NCBI RefSeq assembly: GCF_002288925.2
Contig: NW_022097996.1
Location: forward strand, 7,635,905-7,699,904
Length of the DNA stretch: 64,000 nucleotides
From: Delphinapterus leucas
Taxonomy: Eukaryota; Chordata; Mammalia; Artiodactyla; Monodontidae
Reading direction: 5' to 3'
Shown here: one piece after another, positions 13,051 through 24,690 of the stretch
Numbering within the stretch: position 1 is the first letter of the stretch
Layout: every line of letters starts with the position of its first letter
The notes under the pieces: model-generated
What the model was told of the DNA's origin: nothing
The model's input: only the letters and a program-made list of their open reading frames with translations
Database searches by the model: none
Position numbers and translations under genes: made by a program

Positions 13051-14240
13051 CCTTTTTTTTTTAAAAAACATCATTATTGGAGTATAATTGCTTTACAATG
13101 GTGTGTTAGTTTCTGCTTTATAACAAAGTGAATCAGCTATACATATACATATATCCCCATATCTCCTCCCTCTTGCGTCTCCCTCCCACCCTCCCTATCC
13201 CACCCCTCTAGGTGGTCACAAAGCACCTAGCTGATCTCCCTGTGCTCTGTGGCTGCTTCCCACTAGCTATCTATTTTACGTTTGGTAGTGTATATATATG
13301 TCCATGCCACTCTCTCACTTTGTCCCAGCTTACCCTTCTCCCTCCCCGTGTCCTCAAGTCCATTCTCTACGTCTGTGTCTTTATTCCTGACCTGCCCCTA
13401 GGTTCTTCAGAACCTTTTTTTTTTTTTAGATTCCATATATATGTGTTAGCGTACGGTATTTGTTTTTCTCTTTCTGACTTACTTCACTCTGTATGACAGA
13501 CTCTAGGTCCATCTACCTCACTACAAATAACTCATTTTCGCTTCTTTTTATGGCTGAGTAATATTCCACTGTATATATGTGTCACATCTTCTTTATCCAT
13601 TCATCTGTTGATGGACACTTAGGTTGCTTCCACGTCCTGGCTATTGTAAATAGTGCTGCAATGAACATTTTGGTACATGACTCTTTTTGAATTATGGTTT
13701 TCTCAGGGTATATGCCCAGTAGTGGGATTGCTGTCATATGGTAGTTCTATTTTTAGTTTTTAAGGAACGTCCATACTTTTCTCCATAGCGGCTGTATCAA
13801 TTTACATTCCCACCAACAGTGCAAGAGGGTTCCCTTTTCTCCACACCCTCTCCAGCATTTATTGTTTGTAGATTTTTGGATGATGGCCATTCTGACTGGT
13901 GTGAGGTGATACCACATTGTAGTTTTGATTTGCATTTCTCTAATGATTAGTGATGTTGAGCATTCTTTCATGTGTTTGTTGGCAGTCTGTATATCTTCTT
14001 TGGAGAAATGTCTATTTAGGTCTTCTGCCCATTTTTGGATTGGGTTGTTTGTTTTTTTGTTATTGAGCTGCATGAGCTGCTTGTAAATTTTGGAGGTTAA
14101 TCCTCTGTCAGTTGCTTCGTTTGCAAATATTTTCTCCCATTCTGAGGGTTGTCTTTTGGTCTTGTTTATGGTTTCCTTTGCTGTGCAAAAGCTTTTAAGT
14201 TTCATCAGGTCCCATTTGTTTATTTTTGTTTTTATTTCCC
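13051..14240 (-). mobile_element. 5'-truncated L1 with short target-site duplication
   Basis: On the minus strand this is the 3' end of a lineage-type L1: the C-terminal part of ORF2, a long 3' UTR (ttacaatggtgtgttag... in the listed strand), and a poly(A) tail (T-run at 13053). A tgaaatg repeat lies at 13044-13050 and 14241-14247, and the host LINE text continues across the gap, so the insertion is clean. Truncation removed the 5' UTR, ORF1 and most of ORF2, so it cannot move by itself. Confidence 0.9.
13753..14205 (-). pseudogene. L1 ORF2 C-terminal fragment
   Basis: An open frame of 150 codons reads as the region of L1 ORF2 downstream of the reverse-transcriptase domain. It includes the [14 protein letters not shown] block and a Cys/His-containing stretch ([18 protein letters not shown]) typical of the C-terminal cysteine-rich segment. 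The frame stops after [10 protein letters not shown], before the normal end, and ORF2-like sequence continues out of frame or past stops towards 13560. The endonuclease and catalytic reverse-transcriptase parts are missing. It is a dead remnant. Confidence 0.88.
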
Positions 14241-14687
14241 TGAAATGACATATTTAAAGTGCTAAAAGAACTGTCACCTAAGAATTTGCTATCCAATAAA
14301 ACTATCTTTTAAAAAATGGAGGTGAAAGAAATACTTTTCCTGATAAATAAAACAGAGAATTTGTTTCTATCTGACTAATACTACGGAAAAACTAAAGGAA
14401 GTCGTTATAACTGAAAGAAGATGATACCAGATGGTAACCAGTTGACAAAAGGAAATGAAAAGCACTGACAATGGCAACCATGTAAGTAAATTTAAGAATA
14501 TATAATAATAAAAAAAGAATATATAATGATATATTATCTTTTCTTAACTTAAAAAAAACATATGATTGCTCAAAGCAGAAATTATAACATCATACTGTGG
14601 GTTTGTAGCACATATAAATATATATGCCAATAATAGCACAGAAGAGGGGGTAGTGAGAAATGGAGCTACATTGTACAGAGTTTCTTT

Positions 14688-14975
14688 TTTTTTAAATTTT
14701 ATTTATTTTTTGGCTGCGTTGGGTCTTTGTTGCTGCACACGGGCTTTCTCTAGTTGAGGCGAATGGGAACTACTCTTCGTTGTGGTGCACGGGCTTCTCA
14801 TTGCAGTGGCTTCTCTTGTTGCAGAGCATGGGTTCTAGGTGCGCGGGCTTCAGTAGTTGTGGCGCGTCGGCTTAGTTGTTCTGCAGCATGTGGGATCTTC
14901 CCAGACCAGGGATCGAACCCATGTCCCCTGCACTGGCAAGTGGGTTCTTAACCACTGCACCACCAGGGAAGTCCC
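14688..14975 (-). repeat. CHR-1-type SINE, long form
   Basis: Reverse-complement SINE of about 288 bp with several 'cttgttgcagagcatgggttctagg'-type internal units. It ends at accaccagggaagtcc. Identical 12-bp direct repeats cagagtttcttt flank it at 14676-14687 and 14976-14987. Confidence 0.94.
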
Positions 14976-14999
14976 CAGAGTTTCTTTCTGTCACCAAAA

Positions 15000-15157
15000 A
15001 ATCAGTATTAATTTAAAGCAGATTGTGATAAATTGAAGAGGCATACTGTAATCACTAGAGCAAACATTAAGGAAAGAAATTGAAGAAAGTTATAAAAGTA
15101 AAGAGGAGAAGTGATCTCAGCAAATTAGCACACTAGGAAGTCCCAATGCTTGTCCTT

Positions 15158-15195
<38 letters not shown>

Positions 15196-17180
15196 TAAAG
15201 AACTACAAACAGATGAAATAACATAGCACTGGCAGAGCTCTGAATGAAAGAAAGAACTTGCAGCAACTCAGTGGAGCACAAAACCCAAGGATGACTGCAC
15301 AGAAAATCGTAGGAGGCATCTTCCTGGGATCACCCCATCCCCCAGTCTGCAACAGCTCAGTGGCAAGAGGGATGCCCTCAGTAGGACCTTCCCACATGGG
15401 GGAAGGGAGATCAGGAGGACCACAGCAGCCCTTGTCACCACTGAGACACCAAAAGCTTTCACCACTGAGGACTTCCACAGAGTTTGCTGACACTGACCCC
15501 AGCAAACGGAGATGCTTGGAATCCATACTACTGTGTCTCCCTGGAGAAGAAGCCACTGCTGTGCTCCCTGCCTTGAAAGGAGCTGCCATTGCATTCCCCC
15601 CCAGGGCCAGAGCTGCCATGTCCCCACTCCATCCTCCCCTCTCCAAAACAGTTGTACCCATGGCCAAGACCCTAGCTCAGAAGCCACTCTGTATACACTT
15701 GACATTGGCACCACCAGCACCACAGCAAGTTCACTGTGCCCTGAACCTCAGAGCCATAGTCACTCCATGTGTGCCTGCCTCTTGGACGCCAGTATCATTG
15801 TCACAGCAAGCATGTCTGCACCCTGGATCTGGAGGCCACAGCCGCTCTGCACGTGCCAGACCTGGTCCTATGACCACGGCACACACGACTGCACCTCAGA
15901 CTCCAGTGCCACCATGGTAGTGAACATGCCTTCATGCCAAACCCAGCACCGAGAGGGATCTTCTTGAAAACAACATCCTCCTGCGGGGAATAAAGAGAAC
16001 CAGAGCATCCCAGCAGCCTTCTCCAAAGAGGACCCCAGCCAACTCTCACCACCACCAAAAACACCCACTGAGTGTTCAGCATGATGGATAAAATCAAGTA
16101 TACCACTGCATCATAAAATTTCAGAACAATGAAGTAAAGAAAATACCCATCCACAGGCCTCCAGAGAGAAAAACAGGGGACAGAGGACCAATGACCTCAA
16201 AGTAATCATGGAAGCTGGAAAATAATGGAACAATGTCTCCAAAATTCTAAGGAAAAGTTATCTCCAACTTAGAATTCTGTCTTAAGCCAAACTATTAATT
16301 AGGAGAGAGAGTAGAATAAAGACATTTTGGGGCATGCAAGGTCTCAAAACATTGGTTCCACGTTGCCTTTCTCAGGAAGGGACTCGGTGATGTGCACCAT
16401 CAAAACGAAAAAAGAAATCAAGGAAGAAAAAGACTTGAGATCCAAGAAAAAGAACAGCCAAGATGAGAGAGGTGAAAGAGATTCCCAAGAAAATAACGAA
16501 GAGAAATCTCAAGAAAATAACTGTGATGCAGGCTTAGGAACAACCCATGCATTTTGGAGTAGGTCAGAGGGCTCTAGGGGATTTCTTCAAGAAGGTGATA
16601 TTATCATATTGCCCAATATGTTCGAATGTATTAAGAAGAGACTTACACAACTAGGGACAACTAGCTTGGAGGGTTGAATTAATGATAAACATATAGATAA
16701 TTAAGCAAATGAAAAATTAAGTCAATTATATCCAGGGAAAGTTTATTATTGTGTTTGAAAAACAAAGTGTAGTATACTATATGGCTCAGCTGCGAGTAGA
16801 ATTTATGTAATCATAATATAGACACTGAATACTTATAAAAATTACATGGCTCTACTGCAGAGATGGTGAGATAAGGAGGGTGTGCTGGAGAGATTGAGAA
16901 GAGCTAAATTTGCTTCATAATAAGAAATCAAAAGGTCATGTCTGAAACTGAAAAAAATCAAGAAGTAGCAATCTAAACCTGCTACTGATATTTGGAGAAA
17001 TGGGGGTAAATGTCACAAGCATCTGTTGAAATTTCTGAAAGTATGGAGTCTGGAGAGCAGAAGAGAGCTGGCAGCTGGCAGAGGCAAAGGAGCCCTTTTT
17101 TCATGGCAAGCCTCTCTGAGTCTTCAAACTACATACATGTATGACCCTGAGAGACACTAAAACTAGATATAAAAAAAAAA
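15000..17180 (+). repeat. Second LINE-derived block (L1/HAL1-like), family unresolved
   Basis: The 16180-16700 part (for example 'tagaattctgtcttaagcc' and 'tagaataaagacattttgg') resembles old L1/HAL1 ORF1-proximal text. The 15200-16080 part is CA-rich and has unusually few stops in several frames, but no recognised protein. Assignment of the whole block is an inference from composition and the recognised segments. Confidence 0.45.
15160..15192. repeat. (CA)n dinucleotide microsatellite
   Basis: Uninterrupted CA repeat of 33 bases, a likely polymorphic marker. Confidence 0.98.
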
Positions 17181-17427
17181 AAAAGGAGAAAGAGAGAGAG
17201 AGAACAGGATGACACAGGTTATGGGGCGGGGGGTAGGGGGCAGGGCAGAGCTTCTGTACTCACAGGTGGACTATTGCCCAGAAGCAAAGGGAGATTCTGG
17301 GACGGCAGCCCTGAAAAAAATCTTGAGGCAGCAGGGAAATGTGATTTTTAGCAGTTATCCAGAAGTTCACCAAATTGCACTTATCCCTAATCCTTGGGAA
17401 CTCCAATAGGAAAAGGACTTGTGTTTT

Positions 17428-17524
17428 TGTTTTATTTATTTATTTATTTATTTTAACATCTTTATTGGAGTATAACTGCTTTACAATGGTGTGTCAATTT
17501 CTGCTTTATAACAAAGTGAATCAG
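17428..17524 (-). repeat. Very short 5'-truncated L1 3' end
   Basis: T-rich (ttta)n tail followed by about 68 bases matching the same L1 3' terminus as at 13060-13130 (tattggagtataactgctttac, then ttataacaaagtgaatcag). Only the last part of the element was copied. Confidence 0.88.
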
Positions 17525-18952
17525 GATTTTTTCAGAAATAGCTCCGTTCAAAACTGGAGAGGGTACAGGGCCCATCATTAAGGTTTTGAAAGTCAACCCC
17601 TGGGCCCTAGAGGAGGTGCCTGCAGACAAAAGGACTGGAAAGCACACAGCAATGGCTTCCAAACTTTTTTTTTAATTGTGACCTGCAATTTACATTACAA
17701 CCCAGTACACATACGTAAATAACTAAATCCAAAATTTCACCCCAAATTACCTATTCTTACCTTTCATTTATTCTACTGTGTTCTATTCCTATCCCTTCCC
17801 CTTTCTTCTGCGTGCTTTTGTTTCATTTTTTAAATGCTGGTTTTGACCTACTAAATTACTACCACTCAGATATCAAGCTTACAGAGCCCAAAACACTGGT
17901 GGGAAACATCTCGAAGGGACTTCTGTGAGTCTGGGAAGCATTGGTCCCAGAAGGGAGAGCACAGGAGCAGCTAAGAGTGAAAATCCCAGTGTTATAAACT
18001 TGTTGGCTGTGAGACTCTAGCTGCAACACCTAACCTCCCGGGCCTCAACGTCCTTGTCTCTAAAACTAAGATAACAAAACCCAGCTCTTCAGGTTCTGGA
18101 GATGACAGGTCTGCACAGTGCCTGGCCCTCAAAAGGCCCTCAAAGATGTTCTTTTCTTATAAGTCAAAGGCATGATGCCCCAGTAACATAGATCCTTATG
18201 AGCGAGTTCTCGCGTGTCCTTGAAATAGCTTAGTGGTCGAGACCTTGGCAACTGGAGAAAGACATTCTGGTCAAACCCTGCAACAGACATTTAAAGCACA
18301 GACAACTTGGGCAAGTTGCTCGATCTAGCTGGGGACAACAATAATACCTGTCTCTTAGGATTTTGTGAGGATTCAATGAGCTGATATAGACAAAGCATTT
18401 TGAATGGTTCCTGACCCGTGAACATCGTGTAGACGTTTACCAGTATCACTGTGATCGTGTTGGCTGGACACATGAAACAAGTGACAGTGAGGCAGGCTCC
18501 ACGGCTCCCGGGAGGGCATGAGCCTGGACGTGTGGCATGTCCCCATGGGCACAGCGGCACTGTGGTTTGCAGAGACTATGCTGACCATGTTAAACCTTTG
18601 CACTTCATTTTCTTAGGATGGCCTGTTGTAACCACTGCCTCCCAGATAAAAATTGGATGTCACAGGAAGGCTCTCCAGGCACTTGTGAGCATATGCTCTC
18701 CCAGCCAGGAACCTCACTGCAAGTTGGTGTTTAAAGGTTCCGTTCCTGGCTAAGGCCCTCCCCAAAGCCCCTGGCCTCACCCTGGAGGTGAGGAGAGTGT
18801 GGCTATGTCAGAAAAACTTAGCGCTGGATCCACCACTGACAAATAGTGGCCTTGGTCAAGTCACTTCAGTCCTCTGATTTTTAATTTTCTCCTTTTCAAA
18901 ATGGGGTAGCAATCTCTAGTCTGAAGTAGGGCTGTTGTTAAGAATAAATGTG
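17525..18952. other. Non-coding stretch with three MIR fragments
   Basis: MIR-like (+) segments at about 18005-18150, 18225-18440 and 18815-18952 carry the 'ttgggcaagttgctcg', 'tgtgaggattcaatgag' and 'aaaatggggtagcaat' signatures. The remainder is unassigned. Confidence 0.55.
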
Positions 18953-19160
18953 GGGCTTCCCTGGTGGCGCAGTGGTTGAGAGTCCGCCTGCCGATGCAGG
19001 GGACACGGGTTCGTGCCCCGGTCCGGGAAGATCCCACATGCCGCGGAGCGGCTGGGCCCGTGAGCCATGGCCGCTGAGCCTGCACGTCCAGAGCCTGTGC
19101 TCTGCAATGGGAGAGGCCACAACAGTGAGAGGTCTGCGTACCGCAAAAAAAAAAAAAAAA
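18953..19160 (+). repeat. CHR-2-type SINE inserted into a MIR
   Basis: Sense copy with direct repeats agaataaatgtg (18941-18952) and agagtaaatgtg (19161-19172), 11 of 12 identical. The flanking MIR resumes at 19161 (continuing to about 19230), which dates the SINE after the MIR. Confidence 0.95.
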
Positions 19161-19230
19161 AGAGTAAATGTGAACGTTTGCACAAAGCCCGGCACACAGT
19201 CAGAAAGCCCATTCCCTCTCCTTATTCTGA

Positions 19231-19628
19231 GTAAGCAACAGATTCAGAAACCGAGAGCCTCCATTACCATGACCTTCTCCTGCCTGTCTAAACATAGGGG
19301 CATCCCTGGGTGCAGGCTTTGCTGTTTACAAAGCATGTTTACGATCGTGATCGTACTTTGAGTTCTCAACAGACAGCCCAGCGCGAGAGAACTCCTCACC
19401 TACTTCTTACAGACACACACATTGACTACCCAGTCCGCTCGGCTTAGCAGGGCAGCCCCAGGGCTCTGGCCCCTGTCCTGCACTGACTTATTCTGTGCCT
19501 CTGGACAAATGGCTGCAGGACCCTGAGCTTCATCTACAAATTCCAGGGAATGGACTTGGTGATTTCTGAAGTCCTCCTAAAGCCTGTGTATTCTGTACAT
19601 CTCAGAGTTCTGTGGATGGAATTAGTTT
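19231..19628. other. Non-coding stretch, nothing recognised
   Basis: Single-copy-looking sequence without a supported exon or repeat. Confidence 0.4.
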
Positions 19629-20030
19629 TTGGCTGAACTGTGTCCCTCAAAAGTTCGTATGTTGAAACCCTAACATCCAGGACCTCAGAATGTGACCGTA
19701 TTTATAGATGGGGCCTTTACAGAGGTGATTAAATTAGGATAAGGTCATTAGGGTCGGCCCCAATCTAATCTGACTGGCATCCTCGTAAGAAGTGGAAATG
19801 TAGACACACAAAAAGAGACACAGGCCGTGCACACGCACAGAGGAAAGGCTACGAGGACACAGGGAGAAGGAGGCCGTCTGCAAGCCAAGGAGAGAGGCCT
19901 CAGAAGGAACCAACCCTGCTAACCTCTCAATCTTGGACTTCCAGCCTCCAGAACTAAGAGAAAATAAACGTCTGTTGTTGAAGCCACTAGTCAGTTTTAC
20001 TTTGCTATGGCAGCTGAGCAGACCAATGTC
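19629..20030 (+). repeat. MaLR-type (MLT1-like) LTR
   Basis: Text order matches MaLR LTRs: gtgtccctcaaaagttcgtatgttgaa, then ggggcctttacagaggtgatt, gacttccagcctccagaac, and a final taaacgtctgttgttgaagcc-like end. Diverged, no coding content. An alternative is a related LTR family. Confidence 0.7.
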
Positions 20031-21647
20031 ACTCCTGTGACTTTCAACTATGGACGGCCCCAGGCTAAGTGCTGTTGAGGTTAAGTTGACCACCACCGTC
20101 TGAGTCACTAGACTAAACAATTTGGGGCAATCTGTGGAAGACTGTGGAAGCTGTTGTTTTTAGCTTTGATCTGGTGTTTGTTTCGTTGGTTTCTACGTGC
20201 CTTGCCAGATTTCCCTTCCCTCTTCTTCTGGTAAGAGGGGTGCTGCCCGGTCACAGGGAAGGGCGATGGCTCCTGGCCATAATAGCCACCTCTCTGAGGA
20301 CAAAGATTGGCCTGCGGAGAGGTCTGGGGCCCCAGCACGGCCAGCAAGAGCACCCCTGGGGTGGCCGTGCCAATGATGGTAATGACAGCTGACTCTGATT
20401 GCACGTTGCTGTGGTCACCTACTGTTTTTAGCCCTGTACAGCTATTGTCTCCTTGAGTTCTCAGACAATTCTGTGAGGTGGTTTATTTTCTATTCCTTGA
20501 GAGGCTAAGTGACTTGCCTAAGTGACAAGGTGGTAAAAAGGCTGAGCCGGGATGGACACGCAGAAAGTCTGGCTCTGGCGCCCGTGCTCTCTGCTGAGGA
20601 CACGAAGCTGGGACCACTGGTGGGTGTTTTCTCCCTGCACAGAGGAGGCCTGTTTGGAGTCAGAGAGGCCGGGTCATTCGGGGTGATCGTGCCCAAAGAA
20701 CGAGGCAGCAGACGTGCCGTATTTGAAAACCGAATGGGAGGCGATGGGATAATATTGGCCTCCTCTCTTCTCCATGGGCTTCCTCTGCCAGCACTGAGAG
20801 GGGACTGACCCCTGGGTCCCCTCGAAGCCCCTCAGCATGAGCTGTTCTCTGTGGGACCCTTGGGCAGGTCATAGCTCACCTGCCCCCCGGCAAGGGTGAA
20901 GATCCCAGCTCAGCCGACAGCCCCAGGCCCCTCCTTAACTGGCCTTCCTGCCCCTCAGTTGCAAAGGGAGATACTGTTATCCACCAGACAGAGTGCCCGT
21001 GGGCTCATTAGGGACCCCTAACGTTTTAGCGTAGCTGAGACAATGGCGCTCCCTCCTTGAATTGCTAAGATGTTTCTTTATCCCAGAGTTCACTGACCCT
21101 GCCTGTATCACCAGAACCCAAACCTACACTTTTCACACCTGGGCCAAGGGTGAGAGCCGCCATGCAGTGTCTCTGGGGCACCCTTTCCCAGGAGCCAGCA
21201 TCCTCTGTGTCTTCTAAAGCTCCCTCAGGAAAAAGGAGCTTTCCCCCGCCCCGGGAAGCTCCGCACACCGAGATCCGAGGCCTCAGAGGGTTCTGAACTG
21301 CTCAAAGCCAGGCCCCCAATCAAAACACCCAACACCTCCATCTATGAGGCCTTTGGGCTGGGGCGGTGTCTGCTTGCCTCTACACAGCCACCTCCGCCTA
21401 CGAAAGCGGGGAAAATGCCCGACCAGAGAATAAGATGTCCAGAGTCACTGACACCTCAGTGGACAGTAGTCTGCGGCTGCTTCCCTACTGGTCAGCTAAC
21501 TGGGAGCCAGGCTGTGGATCCAGGAGGCAACGAATGTGGATTTTGTGCTGAGAAGTGGGAACGGCCCCAGAGCCACCTGCAGAGGAAGTTTGGGGTCAGC
21601 AGTGGGGTGCTCACGGCACTTGGGCGGGGATGGGGGTGCGTTTGAAA

Positions 21648-21664
21648 GGGGGTGGGTGGGTGGG
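21648..21664 (+). other. G-quadruplex motif with single-T loops
   Basis: Four G-tracts of at least three G separated by single T bases (GGGGGTGGGTGGGTGGG). One-base loops are the most stable arrangement for intramolecular quadruplexes. Confidence 0.75.
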
Positions 21665-23769
21665 AGGTGTGTAAAGAGCTCTGGAAACCTGCGTCCACAC
21701 CTCAGGAGACCTTCACCGTGTGTGAGCCCCTCCTATCTGCTCTGCAGCTCCGTACCATGCTCTGAAACGGGGTGCCTGGCTATCCTCACCTCATCCCCAC
21801 TGGGAGTCAACTCAGGGTCTCTGACCTCACATGTCCAAGACCAGTATCTCAATTTTCCCTCCCAGACACACTCGTCCCCAAATCAATGAATCAACACCAC
21901 CACTGACTCTGTAGCTCCATGCAAAATGTCCAGCAGTCATCCTCTCCATCCCTTTTCCCCAGTCACAGTGGATCCTATGTGCTCCGTTTCCACAAGATCT
22001 GGCATCTGCCCGCTCACGGCCACCTCAGCGCTCTAACCCCGCACAAGGCATCACTGGCCTGGACAGTGGCGTTCTCTGGACACTCCCCCAACCCCGGTTC
22101 TCTCCCTGAGTCACCCTGTTTTATTTTTTGGATGGTACTTAGCTGTAAGTAAAGTTACCGTATTGATCGGTTTATCTGATGGCTATTGCCCGTCTCCTTT
22201 GCTGACTAGAATACAGGTCAGCCCCACAAGAAAAGGCCTTACCGTTCTCGTCTGTCACTCCGTCCCCAGGGTCTCCAGCAGTCCTCAGCACACCGAAGGT
22301 GATCGGTCATAGCTGGTGAATGACTGAAGAATCCTCACCTGGGTCCTACCGTCCCCATTTTTCAGGGTTCAGAGAAGGAAAGAGATCTGCTCGGGCTGCC
22401 AGCTGGCTCGCAGGAACACGAGGACTGGATCCCGGGGCTCCTGACCCACAGGCCAGTCCGCTTTCCTCTCCAGTGTGCTGCCTCCTGGAAAACTCTTCCC
22501 AGACCTCCAACCCACAAGCCCGCTAATGACCGGCTTGAGCTGAGAGCAGCTGTTCTGGGAGCTTCAAACCCTGAAGGCTGAGCTGCCGCAAATCAGACTT
22601 TCTCCGTAGTTGAAAGAGAGATCAGCAACGTCTGCAGCTTGGCAACTCTGGGCCCTCCCTGGACCCCTGAGGGGCCGCCCCGGCCTGCTGTGGCCACCCC
22701 TGATGGGACACGGCCGAGTCAGTGGAAGGGCTTTTGGGGCTGAGTGCCCAGGACGGTCCTGGGCCCCATGCAGGACAGTAGCAGAAGCTGAGACCAAGCC
22801 TGGTGACTCAGTGGAACCCAGAGCAGGAGTTCGAAAGCCCAGAGCGCGCAGGGAGAAGGCACAGGCTGCCTGGGTCTTTGGGGCCTCAGTTCTCCTCTCA
22901 GGCTCCCAAGCGGGGGGGTCGCCACTGCTCGGCCCTCAGTACCCTCCACTTAACTCATTTCTTTCCCCAGGCTCCGGTCTTGCCTCAGCCCTGCCCCACA
23001 TTCCAGCTTAAAACAGTCACCCAAACAGGACACGCTGGAGTTTCTAGCCTACTTGGGGGCCTACAGCCAGAGTGGCCTAAGTTCACGCTCCCCTGCTTCA
23101 GCATTGGGAGGGACCACCTCCACACACAGGACTGAATTCCAGGCCCGGAAAGGTACGGGGTAGGGGACCGCTTGCATGGCTCTGCCCCTACTCGGCTCAC
23201 ACACATTCCAGATACCCAGGTGCAAACACCTCAGCCCCCTGGGCCTTGAGGGAAGGTGGGGCAAGTTGTGGAATTTTCCCAAGTCATAAATGGAAAACAT
23301 TTTAATGTCCCGAGCTCAGCAGTCAGGTTCCCATGCAGGCTGTGGGGCACTTAGAGAAGTGCCCACTCTCTCCTCGGCCTCTCCATCTGCGGAAAGGACA
23401 GAGCAAAGTTGACCCTTCGCTGATTTCCTGCAAAAGGAGATGGTATAATCTACTACCCTCTTTTAGCTCCTGAGAAAAGAGGATTGATCACACAGGCCCT
23501 TTAATGACAGGGGAGAGAGAGCCCCTGCTGTCTTTCTGTAAGTCAGTGTCAGGGAGGCTAGTGGTGGCCAGACCACGTCCCAGGTGAACTAAGGGAGCCA
23601 CATCGACTCGTGCCTAGGACAGGAGAGGACAGATGGCCCAGCTCTCAAACTACCCACCCCATTACCAGCAGCCCATCCGGGACACTCTGGCATCCCTGGC
23701 TTAGTTTGTTTCCTTCCATTTCTTCTTTGGCAGAGGAAACTAGACACAAGGTGGTACATTCAGACCACA

Positions 23770-23835
23770 GAACCATTCTGAATATTTTCCTTCTCTTCTC
23801 TTTTCCTCCTTTCTTCTCCCCCCTCCTCCCCTTTC

Positions 23836-23877
<42 letters not shown>

Positions 23878-23895
23878 CTCCCCCTCCCCCTTCTC
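23770..23895. repeat. Polypyrimidine tract with (TC)n microsatellite
   Basis: Nearly pure pyrimidine on the + strand over about 120 bases, with perfect (TC)n at 23840-23875. Homopurine-homopyrimidine mirror repeats of this kind can form triplex (H-DNA). Confidence 0.95.
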
Positions 23896-24495
23896 ATAAG
23901 CCTATGGCATCATCACAACCACCATTTTCAAGGAGGGCTGATTCTGTTTGCTAAACATTTTGATCCTATCATGAAGCATTAACCTGAAAGTGACTCACAG
24001 GGGGTTCTGCAGAAGTAATTTCTCTGTGTGTTCACCATCTGTCACCCGTCCCTTGGTCTCTCACATCCTTGAGAGCATTAGTAGGCCCATCTCAGGGTGC
24101 TTCTCCCTGTCTGCTGCCAGTTCTGTCCTTGGACCAGAAACAGTCCTAGTCATGAGATGGTAGTCAGGGTAGTGGCAGGCGACCATGCTAAGCGCTGGCT
24201 GCGTCCCCGCCAGGAAGTGCCCTGAGTCTGTGCCTGAGGACTGTGGCTGAACCACGGGTTATGTTGCTCTGCTCCGTGCTCTGTCCTATTTTCCTAGTGT
24301 CAGGTTCCAAACAGAGCTACTTCATGTTCAGGGAAGACAAACAAGGCAGCTAAGGCACTCGGGAATCCTGCCGGCTTGATTGTTTCATATTTACTCATGC
24401 TGCGGTTTAGGCTAGAATGAGCCACACGCACGACCCTTCTCAGATGGGGCACAATCAGAGGATCAGTTGGCGCACAGACATGGTAAAAAAAAAAA

Positions 24496-24690
24496 ACATC
24501 GTTTATTGGGTTCCTACTCTGTTCCAAACTTCTGTCAGGCATTTTATAGGCATTGCTTCTAATCCTCACAATGACCCGTAGTGGGAGGCATTGTTACCCT
24601 TGATGTGTAGGTGAGGAAACTGAGGCTCAGAAGGGTTAGATATTTGCCCAAAGCCACCCAGCAGCAAGTGGCAGAGCCAGGATCAGACCC
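24496..24690 (-). repeat. MIR element
   Basis: Reverse-complement MIR: gtgaggaaactgaggctcag, then tatttgcccaaagccacc, then agtggcagagccaggatcag. Confidence 0.85.

Larger units (their letters stand above)
11400..14480 (+). repeat. Ancient L1/HAL1-like LINE, interrupted by younger elements
   Basis: Fragments of an old L1-type ORF1-like sequence in + orientation occur at about 11600-11870, 12090-12430, 12850-13040 and 14241-14430. Examples are 'gctggatttagcagataaaaac' and 'cttctcatcagaaacaaaggtgg', with the run interrupted at 13050 resuming at 14241. The fragments are separated by a SINE, a MaLR LTR and a younger L1. Family (HAL1 versus L1M) is an inference, and the frame is broken in many places. 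Confidence 0.6.
20031..24495. other. Non-coding upstream DNA with MIR and L2 fragments
   Basis: MIR (-) at about 20425-20560 and 22320-22440, and L2-like (+) at about 22090-22320. The rest, including a GC-rich 22560-23100 segment, is unassigned. Reading frames up to 133 codons here lack domain similarity and overlap on both strands, as expected for GC-rich non-coding DNA. Confidence 0.45.

Noticed and set aside
15258..15920. 220-codon plus-strand frame as a gene
   Set aside because: Lies in LINE-like sequence, overlaps open frames in other phases, and lacks any known domain.
23840..23875. CRISPR-like or structured array
   Set aside because: It is a simple (TC)n microsatellite in a mammalian genome.
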